Assembly: GCF_950023065.1 (NCBI RefSeq)
Contig: NC_088677.1
Coordinates: forward strand, 38,580,555 to 38,644,554
Length of the DNA stretch: 64,000 nucleotides
Direction: 5' to 3'
Source: Planococcus citri
Lineage: Eukaryota > Arthropoda > Insecta > Hemiptera > Pseudococcidae
Shown here: one piece after another, positions 1-11,950 of the stretch
How the letters are laid out: every line of letters begins with the position of its first letter
Position numbering within the stretch: the stretch's first letter is position 1
Program-made: the position numbers and the translations under genes
Notes under the pieces: model-generated
Databases searched by the model: none
What the model was told of the DNA's origin: nothing
The model's input: only the letters and a program-made list of their open reading frames with translations

Positions 1-1891
1 ATTGTTGCTATTAAAGTTGTTGAAAAAGCAAAACTTTCAGTACGAGGAAGAGATGATATTGTGAATGAAATCAGAGTAATGAAATTATTCAAGCATCCGC
101 ATATACTAGAAATGAGACAGTTTGAATGGGACGAAAAGTAAGCTATATTCATTTGTAATACTCACTTTTACAACAATTGATTCACATTTTCATTTTAATT
201 TCTAGAAACATTTATATTATAATGGAATACTGTGATGGTGGTGATCTCTCTACTTTTATTAAACAAAAATGTAAACTGCCCGAAAGTACTTGCCAAAAAT
301 TTTTGCAACAACTTGCCGTTGGATTACAGTTCCTACGTTCTCATGACATCAGTCATTTAGATCTGAAACCTCAAAATCTACTTTTAGTTACCAAACCCAA
401 GCTGACATTGAAAATTGGAGGTGAAAAATCATTTATCTAATAACAAGTTCGAAGAATTCTTACATATTTTTATTTACATATATTCGCGATTCTATTTTCT
501 AGATTTTGGTTTCGCTCAATTTCTTAGCGATACTACTCAAAAGCATGCTATCAGAGGGTCGCCCTTGTACATGGCACCAGAAATGTTATTAGGTGGTCAG
601 TATGATGCCAAAGCTGACCTTTGGTCCGTTGGAGTAATAACTTATGAGTGCTTGTTTGGCAAAGCACCGTTCTCCTCGAGCACCTATAACGAACTATATG
701 CTAGAGTAAAATCTAAAATTCCCATTACGGTAAGGTTTGTCCTACTCATTCGTCGGAGCTATAGAATATATTTTAAAATGACGAAATTGCAGATTCCGGA
801 AAATGGTGTGCTGTCTAAAAATTGTCAAGATTTTTTGAAGAATCTTCTGGTATACGATCCGAAAGTACGAATGAGCTATGAAACATTTTTCAATCATTCA
901 TTTCTTGATTTAGAGCACGTTCCTTCCGAAGCAAACTTCAAAAAAGCGATGAAAATAATTAGTAAAGCAGAAACCTGTGATAAAGCTAGTCAACATATTG
1001 AAGCTTTTAATCTATACTGTGAAGCATTATCATATTTAGTTCCCATTTGTAGAGGTATTGGATAAAGTTTTTTTCTCTGTTTTCAGTGAAACGGTTATTA
1101 GTAAATGTATATGATATTTTGCAGACGAAACTAATGAAGACAAGAAAATTAAACTACGATCCGAAGTTATACGATACACTAAACGAGCAGAAGAATTGAA
1201 ATGCATGTTACATTTAAGTGATGAGACAAAAGCTGATGCATCTTCGGAAAAACAATCTCGTTCATCTCGTAATGTTCAACAAGACTCGTATGACGAAGTT
1301 GATTCACCAGTTAAGCATAAAGAAGCTGAAAAAGTTCCTAAATTCAGTAAAATTGTTGCCAGAGCGAGTTCATTGAAAAATCTGCGTAAGATTTGATTGC
1401 TTTTTACAATTATATAGCTTCAAATTGTGACTAATCTGTTCAATGCCATTTTTGTTGCAGTTGATTTGTGTTCAAAAACACCCAATTTAATGACCGCTTT
1501 GGAAATTGGTATGAATGGTCAAATGTACTTAGCTGAAGGCAAATATCAATTGGCTTATGAAAAATTTGAAAGCAGTCTAGGAATATTAGTGCCAGCCATT
1601 AAATCAGAACCGCCTGGTATTCGTAAAGAATTACTTTATGTACAAGTAAACACCTGATTTTTCAAACGAAATTTAAAAAAATGTAATTTGAACCACGAAT
1701 GTAATATTTTGGAAAATTGATGTTTATTTTAGACTCGCGAGTGGTTGAAACAAGCTGAAAGCGCCAAATCGTTGCTCTCGATGAAAGAAAACGAAGAACA
1801 ATTATCATCTACTGAAAACAGAGGTAAAAAGACCAAAAAATTTAGAAATGTTGTGCTTTTAAAATTTTTAAGTAACGGTAGTAAACAGTGA
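1..1891 (+). CDS. ULK3: ULK3-like serine/threonine kinase, 5' partial
   Basis: A protein kinase of the unc-51-like family, which acts in autophagy, Hedgehog signalling and the ESCRT abscission checkpoint. Seven exons join in phase: 1-137, 206-420, 503-729, 793-1054, 1125-1385, 1461-1645, 1733-1891, giving 481 visible residues. The window starts inside the N-lobe, so the glycine loop and start codon are missing. The VAIK lysine, the catalytic loop HLDLKPQN (Leu replaces Arg of HRD, as in ULK3), DFG, the GSPLYMAPE activation segment and the DLWSVGV helix are all present. Two MIT-like helical regions follow the kinase domain, ending in the PPGIRKELL region, and this arrangement is diagnostic of ULK3. 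The last exon is read through to a TGA at 1889-1891. A GT at about 1824 could instead splice onward, so the last 22 residues are uncertain. The gene converges on the next one. Confidence 0.9.
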
Positions 1892-3817
1892 TAATACATA
1901 TACTTAATTCTGGTTACGAAAATTATACTTTCCGAGTGTTCGTATTCGTGCTTGTTTTCAATCCTACTTAATGTTGTTAATATTTTGTTTTTAATTTTTA
2001 ATTTAAGTTTTTATTATTTGATGCAAGACTGATTTGATTTATTTTAGATTTATAAAACTTGGTAGTGTTGAATTAATGTTATGTTTTTTAAAGTTGTTTG
2101 AGATTCATTCATGAAGTAAATGCGCCATGTGCCTTTTGTTTCTCATCACTTATTATAAAACATAAGAACATAAAGTTGTTATTTTGTTATATTCACGCTT
2201 CTATTTAATTATTTATGTGTTAACTTCACTCAAAGATGACATTTTAGACAATTTCCGCCTAGAAATTTTCTGAAGAATTTCTAAAAGTTTTTAAAATTAT
2301 TTTCGACACGATTACATGAAATTTAGGTAGTAAATTTATCTTTTGGCTTTTGAAATGGGCTAAAATTTGATTACACTCGTAATATTTCCATGGATATTTA
2401 CCTTACCTATTACGGAACTACATAATTATTAGCGTGAGTATTTTCAATTTTTAGAATATCGTTCATTCATAAATTCAGAGAATTTTATTCAGTACCTATT
2501 GCACCAGTCACGATGATCGAACAAAGACCAGATCTGTACCTGTGTACTAAAAAAATGAAAGAGTTATTTTGTAGTTGACCAAATTAACATCATTCAATCA
2601 GTAAATACAATATCACGTAAACCGAAAAACACGTACCTAATTACTCGTATACTTTGCAATCCTCATTCAATATCAATCATTATTACAAATTTTAGCATTT
2701 TACTACATAAGAAACTCATGCGCAATGAAATATTTGACTGTTGCAGAAACCTGCGTTATTCAGTAATCAACTGAATGGAAAAAAGTTAACGTAGTAGTTT
2801 TTGCTGTTGCTACTCTTGGTCCTTGGTCTCATTTCAATTATTCAATCTGAATTTCGTCTCTACTGGAATGTTGCTTACCTTTTTTCAACTGTGATTCACA
2901 TCAATTTTTATGCTATCTACATCACCGTCATCGTGTACCTAATTTATATGTTAATAAAACTGTTTTTTCATTTTCTTTTTGAGTTTTTCTTCTTCAGTTG
3001 ATTTATGACAGAAGCGATTATGAGTTGTGATAGAAATTTATTACACATGCATATTGTTCAACAACAAGTAACGTAAATCTTAATTTTAAGCGTGAAATGG
3101 CCAGTCATAATCCAACAAATTGACATTACGTAGGCTTTCACAATAACATAAATGCACCAATTCAGATCAGTACCTACAAGTACATAATCAAAATTATTTT
3201 CACGTAGGAGTATGTTTTGTTGAATAAAAAACCTCGCAGAATTAGAAAAACAGCAGCCATTGAAATAAAACGTACATTATTATTATTCACTCAAAATTGT
3301 CGAAATACAGTTTGATAGGTAAAACACTAATAAGGTAAAACAAAACAGGAGCAAAGGTTTCATTGATACAGCAAAACAATTTGCAGCATTATAAAATGTG
3401 AGTTGGTGATTATTACACAGAATAAGCGGGTAGAAAGAATATTATCTTTCTATACCAACATGGAAAAAACGAACATTCTACGTACGTTGAAATAGTAGTC
3501 GTCGGAATAAAAAGGAATACCTACACTCCAAAATTGCAAAAAATTGACAGGTACATAGTACATACATTCGGTAGAATAATAGGTAGAGGTACTGATTAAA
3601 AATGAGAATATCTACAAAACGCAGAAACATAAATACTGTAAAATACGCACCATTTAAAAAAAAACTCCAAGTTTGTGTAAAAATACCACAACGACAAGAT
3701 CATAAAAATTCATTAACAATAGTACTAGGAAAAAGGGACATTAAAAATAGATCATCATGCACATATAAGTGGTAGTAATAGGTATATCATTTAAAATCAA
3801 ACAATTTTAGGAAAAAT
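1892..3817. other. Convergent intergenic region
   Basis: This is AT-rich sequence between the 3' ends of the ULK3-like gene and the CCPG1-like gene, and it presumably holds both 3' UTRs. AATAAA-like words occur near 2953 and 3221 on the plus strand. I see no RNA gene or mobile element. A 66-codon hydrophobic reading frame at 2801-3001 has the look of T-rich chance sequence. Confidence 0.5.
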
Positions 3818-6082
3818 TTAAAAATGAAACGTTTGAAAAACACTCTTAGCGTAATGCTTCCAATCCGATGATATTTTTTCATAACTGCGTTTCATTCCAT
3901 CTCCAAATTTTTCAAGTTTAGATTTAAAATGCGATGAGAATTTTTTATAATTATTTTTAAATTTTTCTCGAGTTTGACTGAAGAATGCTCGATAACGTTT
4001 ATACAATTCGTGCTCTTCTTTCTTGCTTGATTTGTGCGTTTTTCTATTGAAATTTTTTTCCTTGTGTCGCTTGCGTAGCTTCTCTCTCGCTTTTCCCATT
4101 TTCAAAACCCATTCGCCGTTTGATTTCTCGTTATATTGCGAATCTGTGTCCGCGGACACTTTAGAATCCATTTTCAACGACCATCTATCAGTAATAGGTG
4201 CAATCTTGTAAATAAATTCTGAAACGGAAGGAGATTTAGTTACTTCGTCATGCGTGGCATTCAACTTTACTTCTTCGTTAGAAAATGTATCGTTTTGCTC
4301 CGATACTACTTCGCTCTTCAATACACATGAATCTTGATTGTTTTTATTACATTTCGCCCAAAGTTGATGAAAGTCTTCAAACTGATTTTTAATTTTCTTG
4401 TACAACATTCGAACATCCTCTATTACTTCTTGAACTCTTGATTCGGCGTCGTTCGATGAGTGAGATTTGGATGAATCTGATATCGGATCAACCTTTGCAG
4501 TGATGTCATTAATTAATTCATTCACTTGAATATTATCACGATGTGTTTCAGTTTTTGAAGTTTCACCATTTGAATTTTCGGTATGAAGTCCGAATTTCAC
4601 CGGCTTGAATGCAGAAAATTCTAAATGCCCCAACTTTGAATAAGTTTTCATAAAATTATTTAATGACTTGTGCACTTTTTCTTCGTGAAATTGCATTGCA
4701 TCCAATATCACTCGCAATAACTCATTGTAATGTGCTTCATTCATGAACAACACGGCTTTTCCTGTAGAATCAGTACATAGCACAGGCGGTTCTATGCTAT
4801 AAAAATCTGGATTACATGGAGCAGGGTGTGGAAAATTGACAATGTGAGGGAAACCATGGAATATATCTTGCAAAACCGAAACATCTATATAATAATTATT
4901 GCTTCCGGCTGAAAACGTATTTTTAATAATCATTTCGTATTTCTCACTGAGTTTCTTGAATTGCTCTCGTTTATCTATCAAATCTTGCACAGCTGGATCG
5001 ACAGGATCATTAGAATGAAGTTGATCTGAAATCAAAAATTCAAGTATTTTTATAAATTTACATTTTTTTGAAAAAAATAAATCAAATTTAAATATGGACA
5101 ATGTACATAGGTTGCAGAAGTGCAGAGTTATAAAATTAAACCGAAATTACAAGTTTTTTTTTATGAACACATAAATTTACTGTTTTGCGATTCATCAACA
5201 TGCATAATTAACATGAGTTACTAAACACAAAATATTACGTACCTTCGGGATGTTTTTTCAGTTCAGCACGTATAAAAATCGTAGCGTCTTGTGAAGAAGG
5301 ATCACCAACTAAATTTAAAATAAATGGACAAATATTAAATAAATTATGAACAACTGAAGTACTTACCCTACTGGATTTATGAAAAATGAAGGGAAAAAAT
5401 ATAGAAAAAAATTGATAAATATGATAAATACCTTTGGATTTGGTGTCATATAAACGATTTAATAGTATATCGAGTAGGTTTCCTGAAAATAAAAAAATAT
5501 ATAAATATGTAGTAACAATTCTTAAGATATATTCATATGACGATAAATAAACTTAAACCATTCCGTTCTTACCACGATATTGGTGAATAATTATACTGAT
5601 CATGGCAGCTATCACACACGAATACAGTACTTTACGAGAAAAATTATTCATTGGAGTCGCTGTCGCGTGACTTTCTTCTGATATATAAGAAGTGTTCTCC
5701 AGAATTTGATCAGTATCAATTTGACAAGTTTCTATTTCTGATGGTGGATTATTGATGGACTCCTCGCCGTCAGGGTATATTCCTGCGTCCTCAACAGGAA
5801 CTTCCCAGTCAACAATATCAGGTTCGTCGTCATTTCCATCTTCTAAAACCAAGATTTTTTTTTGAGTAATCAACCGAAGATTCACAAATTGACAACTCAA
5901 AAGGTTGAAAAGAAAAAAATCGTACCACTACAAGATGAAGACGTCACACTGCGTAATATTTCACGTTCAATTATTTCAATACTTTCGTCATCGCTGCATT
6001 CTCCATTACTTTTAACAACAAATTGCCATTCGCTGAATGATATTTCTTCATCGGAAGAACTTCCAAGCGTTTCAGTGGCCAT
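3818..6082 (-). CDS. CCPG1/PBXIP1-like single-pass membrane protein, possible ER-phagy receptor
   Basis: Five exons on the minus strand join in phase: 6082-5926, 5842-5573, 5482-5432, 5308-5243, 5025-3818, giving 583 residues. The N-terminus is acidic and serine-rich, with SEWQFV at residues 17-22. This fits the W-x-x-[LIV] LC3-interacting motif preceded by acidic residues, and is followed by DDESIEIIE. One transmembrane segment (YSCVIAAMISIII) lies near residues 122-140. The remaining 440 residues hold heptad-like stretches and end in about 90 strongly basic, aromatic-rich residues (KF, YKK and FKSK repeats). In architecture this resembles vertebrate CCPG1: cytosolic acidic N-terminus with a LIR, one membrane span, helical and basic lumenal part. 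Direct similarity is weak, so the family is inferred. The start ATG is the first after a probable 5' UTR splice acceptor at about 6106. It diverges from the BTB gene. Confidence 0.68.
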
Positions 6083-7441
6083 TACATACTCCGAAGGCGA
6101 ACAATCTGAAATTAATCATATCAATTCTTTAGAACACGTGTGAAAAAGTTGCATAACACGAAAAATGAATGGTACTTCAACCCGTTGATACAACGAGAAG
6201 TTATGGAAAAAAGTAAACGTTCTTTTTTGAATTACTCATTCAAGTACCAGATCGTTCATATAATCTGTTACAATTTTAATGGTTTACGGATACATGTGTT
6301 GAGGATGAAAACAAAGACATTCGGCAAGAACCCAGGGATCATGAATTTCTAATACGCAATATTCAATAAAAACAATACACTTACTTACAGATACAAAGAA
6401 ACTTCAAGTAAATCTCAAAATTGCAAATGAAGTACAGCCTACGAACAACTGGTGAATAATCATTGGAAAAAACTACATAAAATGATTTGTAGCCATCAAC
6501 TTTGTACCCATTTTCTACACTTTTAAAAACAAAAAACACTTCGAGGATCTACCAAAAAAAAAGATAAACACCACAACAATAACAACAATGAAATCGCCAA
6601 TATCAGGCAGTGTTTTGGTATTTCAATGTTTTCATTTGTTACTTTCATTAACGCTCTTACAATATGGACCAATAGGAAACGACTATGATAAGTGAAATTT
6701 TCTTACCGATCAATCACAGTAGTGAGTAGAATGCGCCTGCGAAACTAGCGAAACACCGCAACGTGAAAAATATGGAAAAGTGTTTTAGCGTTTGGCATCA
6801 ACATTCAGCGCTATCTATAAGTTGATTATTATAACGCCATCGTGGGTTTCTTTTCTCTCTCAACAGCATTTTGCAAACATGAAGTGTTTTATGATTTCTA
6901 CGATAAGGTAAAGAGAGAGCGTTTGTAATATTTTTCTCTTTAGAGTTTATCTTCATTAGTGATGTAAAATTGATCATTGGAAAAAGTTTGAATCCAGGTA
7001 AAGTTCATCTTCATTAATATTTTTTGAGTTTGATAAAATTATAACACTAACACTATGTTTATTTACGTGCGGTTGCATTCCGCAAGTTTCCGAATGGTTC
7101 TCAATGAAATAATAATGTTTCGGTGTTTATTTCGTATTTATTCATTGATTTCATCTTCATCCAAACACTTTTTCAAACCAGTATTTGGCTCTTGTCGCGG
7201 TTATTATATTGTCCAATTCATTTTGTAAGGTAAATTTGTGATATGTTGTTGGGGTTGTTTCATGTATAATCGCCAATCTCGCTGTTCTGTGATCTACAGT
7301 GATTTCGAAGATTGAAAAATGTATTTTCTATGATTAACTTCCAAGAACTTTAATACATATACTTACAAGATTGTTAATTACGATATTGATATTGAAATGG
7401 CGCTTTGTTTTATTTACAGTCGTTCAAAAAACGTTCTTACC
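6083..7441. promoter_or_regulatory. Shared upstream region of two divergent genes
   Basis: About 1.36 kb separates the start codons of the CCPG1-like gene (-) and the BTB zinc-finger gene (+), so both promoters and 5' UTRs must lie here. A minus-strand acceptor at about 6106 and a plus-strand acceptor ending at 7419 show that both leaders are spliced. A CCAAT-type word occurs near 6671. Exact start sites are not visible. Confidence 0.45.
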
Positions 7442-10293
7442 ATGGAGTCAATAAGCACCGATTTCGAAAATTGGGGCCCTTACTTGATGAAGCAGTTCCA
7501 ACTGATGTATGAAAAAGGAGAAAAATGTGATTTAGAAATATCTTGCAACAATCAGATTTTTCTTGTGAGTTTTGTATATTATGAAAATGTATTGGTGACT
7601 GACAGCAGTAATTTCTGAGTTTCGCAATGAATGCTTTACAGGTACATCGGTTAATTATGTCTGCTTGTTCAGAATACGTTAAAGAATTAGGAGATAAACA
7701 GCATATTATACTTCCTGAAGAGGTCTCCTGTAAAGCATTAAAGATGGTGCTAGAGTAAGTTGAAATTGAATAAAATTTATTTTGAAATGGTTGTTCATGA
7801 ATTCAGTTCTAAAAGTGGTCATGTTGTTTCTAGTTTTGTTTACACAGGAAAAATTATATTCAACAGAGAGGAAAAAGATGACCTCTTATTAGCGGCCAAT
7901 TTGTTAAATATGAGACTGTTGTCGGAATTGATAAAAATGGAAGAATCGGTAATTGAATGAAAATATTTCAAGTTTTCAGTTTTCGTTTGTAGCTCAGATC
8001 AGATTTTGAAGGATGATATTATTTCGCAGTGTTCTTTTACATTATCAATGGACGATGAAACCGAAGAAAAAGTCAACGAGGATGCCTGTGCCATGAACGT
8101 TGAAAGTCATAATGACGTCGGAGCTAGTGTCCCGGAAACCAGAAATGCACCTCAGACTCCCAGTCAATCTAATTATAAGAAAAAACCTTCCGAAGTGAAA
8201 AACAGACCGAGAGCTAGCAGAAATTCTGTATTACCTCCCTTACATAAGTAAGATAATGATCCAACTCTGAAATTCTGCCATGAATCTATAGGCTTATTTT
8301 CTTGATGATTTTTTTTATATCACTCCAGATTTCCGTACTTGCAACAAAAATTTAGCGCATCGCGTACATATGGATTAATCACGTAAGCATACAATATATG
8401 AAACGCTTTACTTAATTATATTTTTCGAGGAAATTGTCAAAAGTACATACCTAATTATTGTTATTTGGGCACTTAAATGTTTGCAGAACACTAACGGAAC
8501 CAGTACCTTCACGTTTCGAAATACCAGCATCTATGATGTCAGAGTGTTCGTACAGATTTTCGTTTGAAGATGTCTCATACGAAACCCAGCCTTTATTCAG
8601 TGAGTCAGAATCATTTAAAGCTCTCGAACAACACCATCTTCTGTTTTTGAAAAAGAATAGGGAAACTTCAAATCACAAAAGGAATTATTCAAACGCTTTG
8701 TACAGTCCATTCGATAAATATACTCCTCCATACACGGTGAATAGCGACAACGTAACGAGAAAACGTGAGAACACATCTTATTTATCTAAACCAGATCCGA
8801 TTCCTCCTAAAAGAAGCGCTGTAACACCAACCAAGAAATCCGACGTTCCTAGATACCATAATAAAAATATCAAAACTAATAATGTTGCGGTCAATGTTGC
8901 TGTGGAACCGCCGCCCCTCATAGAGAATCCCAATGTATCTAGTGACGCTGCCATCGCATTGCACTTTTCCAACACCATGGCGAAGAGTAAAATTCCAGAA
9001 AAAGCGCCTGAAATTATCGAAGTTCCTTCCATCGAAAACGGCGAAAAAGTCGAGTTGATCAAATTAAATAACGCGGTGGTAACGTCGGTAGAAGAGGACT
9101 TCAAAATACGCTCGCTTTCCGAAGAACTTCCAGATGTTTCAATATCCGTAATTGGTTCGAAAAATGCGGCAGAAAAAGCCGAATTGATCGAAAATGCGAG
9201 TAATAGTATAAGTGTACTTACGGATACCACTTTTGCGTCCGATTTCGATACTCCATTAGTTTCGGAAATGAATGACACGGTAGTTTCTCAACCATCTTTT
9301 GACTTGAATGAAACCAATGATTCAGTGGGCGAATCTATTCTACCTGATTCCGGTGATTGTATTGATGATACATCTGAAAATATTCTTCCTGACGCAGCTC
9401 CTATCGTCCCTCAAAATACCGAAACGACCGAGCTGTTAACAAATTCGAATTCTCAGATAATTGTGAAAGCTAAAGGAACAGAGAATACGGCTCAGCTGAG
9501 TAAAATAGTTGAGGACTTATGTAAGAAGAATCCCTTATTCAAGAACAAAAATGTTCGCTTTAAACTTGTTCCTGTTAACGGGCCTATTCCAGAAATACTA
9601 AGAGATCAAGCCCGTATCAATAAAGCCATTCTCGTGAAGAAAACCGACGTGACACAAAAAGTCGATGCTGCAAAAGACTCCGAAGATAAATCTAAGAAAC
9701 CTGATAACATCAAGCTACCTTCATTCGAAAATGTTACCGGTCCTTGGGAATGTAAAGCGTGTGGTATCTCGAAATTCGACACATATTTCGAGTTCAGGAC
9801 ACATTTCCACGACGTTCATGGAGAACCTAATAATCCAGTTTTTTGCGTACATTGCGGTTATAAATCATTGAAAAGAAATATGCAACTTTACCATCTGTTT
9901 ACCAAACACAATGTCGAACCGCCTTCTAGTTTCAAGTTCCCGAAATGCGATAAATGCGAGTATTACGCTTTGAATGATTACTACTTGCAGAAACATTTAG
10001 CTTGCCATCCGAATGACGGAATGCAATCTGTATGTGCTTGTAAGGTTGCATTTAAAAGTAGCGAAGCTTTACAAAAGCATATAGCATCTGGCGATTGCAA
10101 AAATTCCAAGAGTTTTACATGTGATTTTTGTAGATGTATGTTCGATAGATTCGTGAATCTGAAAGCTCACGTGCGAGTTTGTAAAAAAGAACGATCTAGA
10201 CCATCCGCTGCGCCAATCATCGACAACCTTCCAATGCCCGAACCAACGACAAAAACTATTTCGGAAGGCGGTAAAGATTATTTAGCATTATAG
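7442..10293 (+). CDS. BTB/POZ and C2H2 zinc-finger protein, CP190-like
   Basis: Six exons join in phase: 7442-7564, 7642-7754, 7834-7948, 8003-8247, 8329-8382, 8487-10293, giving 818 residues. Residues about 8-115 form a BTB domain, with NWGPYL at its start, KCDLEI, VHRLIMSACSEY and FVYTGKIIF. A long, polar, low-complexity middle follows. Five zinc-finger-like units lie at about residues 636-785: WECKAC, FCVHC, PKCDKC, SVCAC and FTCDFC, each with trailing His or Cys; the fourth and fifth are irregular. The NWG plus VHRL(I/V)(L/M)SAC pattern of the BTB and a separate C-terminal finger cluster resemble the insect insulator and centrosome protein CP190. Here, however, the protein ends 33 residues after the fingers and lacks a long acidic tail. 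It is likely a nuclear DNA-binding architectural or transcription factor. ATG 7442 is chosen because an acceptor at 7419 cuts off the earlier in-frame ATG at 7397. Confidence 0.85.
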
Positions 10294-11950
10294 ATTAACG
10301 GATATTCTCACTTTGCAGTACTTATTACGTAAGTACCTGGTATGTAACTGTTCCGCAAAGTATTACTACCATAATGTAAGCACTCGGTATGTTACTGTTC
10401 TACAAAGTATTACTACCGTAGTTTATGGTTTTGCCTTGATTTTTCAATTATTTTTACGATTAGATATTTAGGTATTACAAATTTTTCTGGCTGGCATATA
10501 ATTTCATCTGAATTGCCTTTGCCTAATAAGTATGATATGTAAGATTTTGTGGATGATTGTCGTTCGATATTTCAAATGAAAGCGTTTCGATCTCTTTTTA
10601 ATTCCAATAGATGAATGAACTTTAAGGAACTGAATTTTTCAATCGAAGGGACGAAATTAAATTGTACTTATTTAGTTTCTCTTGCAGCTGGTATTCATTT
10701 ATAATAGTAATAATGTTGCTCATGTATAGGTAGGTCTAGGTACGAGGTAATGTACCGTGTTGGAGAATTTTTTTAATTTATTTAATTTGGTATGGAACAC
10801 AGTGGGCCACAGACCCCCCCCCCTCCCATAAAACGCTTATACTTCCAAAAAATCACAAGTTCTTAGAACAAACGAATTTGCTTTACTATGCCTCACCCTT
10901 CATTCCTTCAAAAAAAAAAAAAAAAAATTCGAATTCGACTACTTCGAAAACACACCAATCGGTGTATCGTGCATCAATAAGAGTTAATTTATAATAAAAC
11001 TTATAAGGATTTTGAGGGAGCCTAATCTGTGGCCCTCTGTGTGGAAGTTTGGTTTGAAGTTTTATGAGGATATCAGCTGTGTTCACTGTTTAGTACTCGT
11101 ACAAATTTTAGTTAAATGCGTCGCGTGTAAGTATAGAAATCTTACATTCATTTCAAATGAGTAATTTTGGAAGTACGAGTAATATTCAAAAACTTGCAAT
11201 AGCTTTATATGTAATTTATTCGTGTATTTATTTTATCGTGTAATCGTAAGATTCCCCATTCTTGTACAGACTAGACTTCCAAATCATCAAAGTTGTGAAT
11301 ATATTATTATTTATATTGAAGTGACGATAAAACGATTTTTTTTTCTACATTTCCTCATTTTAAATATAAAATTGTCTCGTTTTGTTTTGTGAATATTTTT
11401 TGTAGCATGTTCTATTGTTTTTATTTTTACTTTTCCCCAAAATTCTAGTCGTAAAAAATAATACGATTTTGTATACTTTTTTTCATTTTTGAACCTTTTA
11501 AGCACAATTGTAAGCGTGGTGTATATTTTTAGTTTTATTATTTACGGGTTGTTATTATTCCTTCAAGTAAACTTAAATACAGTTTTTCATGCAATGTAAA
11601 GAAAGGATTCTTTTTTAAAAATTTTGAATCAATCAGAAAATTTTACGAAAAGTGCTCAACAACAATGAACCAAATGAACAATTTATGTAATAATATAGAA
11701 CAGTATTGTACATAGGTATATTTTTTTTTTTCAAACGAAAATTTTCGTCATTTGTCCACAGTTCGGAATTCAATGGTTGATTACGATTTGTGATGAAATT
11801 TTGTTTAACAATTCATAACAAAGTCACGCTGCAACTATATATATACCAATTCATAGATGTGAAATTTTTACGTGAAGATTCCCATTCCCAAGTAAATTTT
11901 TAAAAATATCTTTAGAACTTGACGTTACAAATTTGTCTTCAATTTTATCG
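10294..11950. other. 3' UTR and intergenic region
   Basis: This is AT-rich sequence after the BTB gene, with a 9-C run near 10816 and an A-run near 10911-10926. A direct repeat occurs close to the stop codon: 'tgttactgttc' and 'aaagtattactacc' recur at about 10345 and 10392. No coding exon or RNA gene is supported. Confidence 0.4.

Noticed and set aside
2801..3001. 66-codon hydrophobic plus-strand frame
   Set aside because: T-rich sequence between convergent genes gives Leu/Phe/Ile runs by chance. There are no splice partners and no family match.
8778..9278. 166-codon minus-strand frame
   Set aside because: Lies antisense inside the BTB zinc-finger exon; its length follows from the codon use of the real gene.
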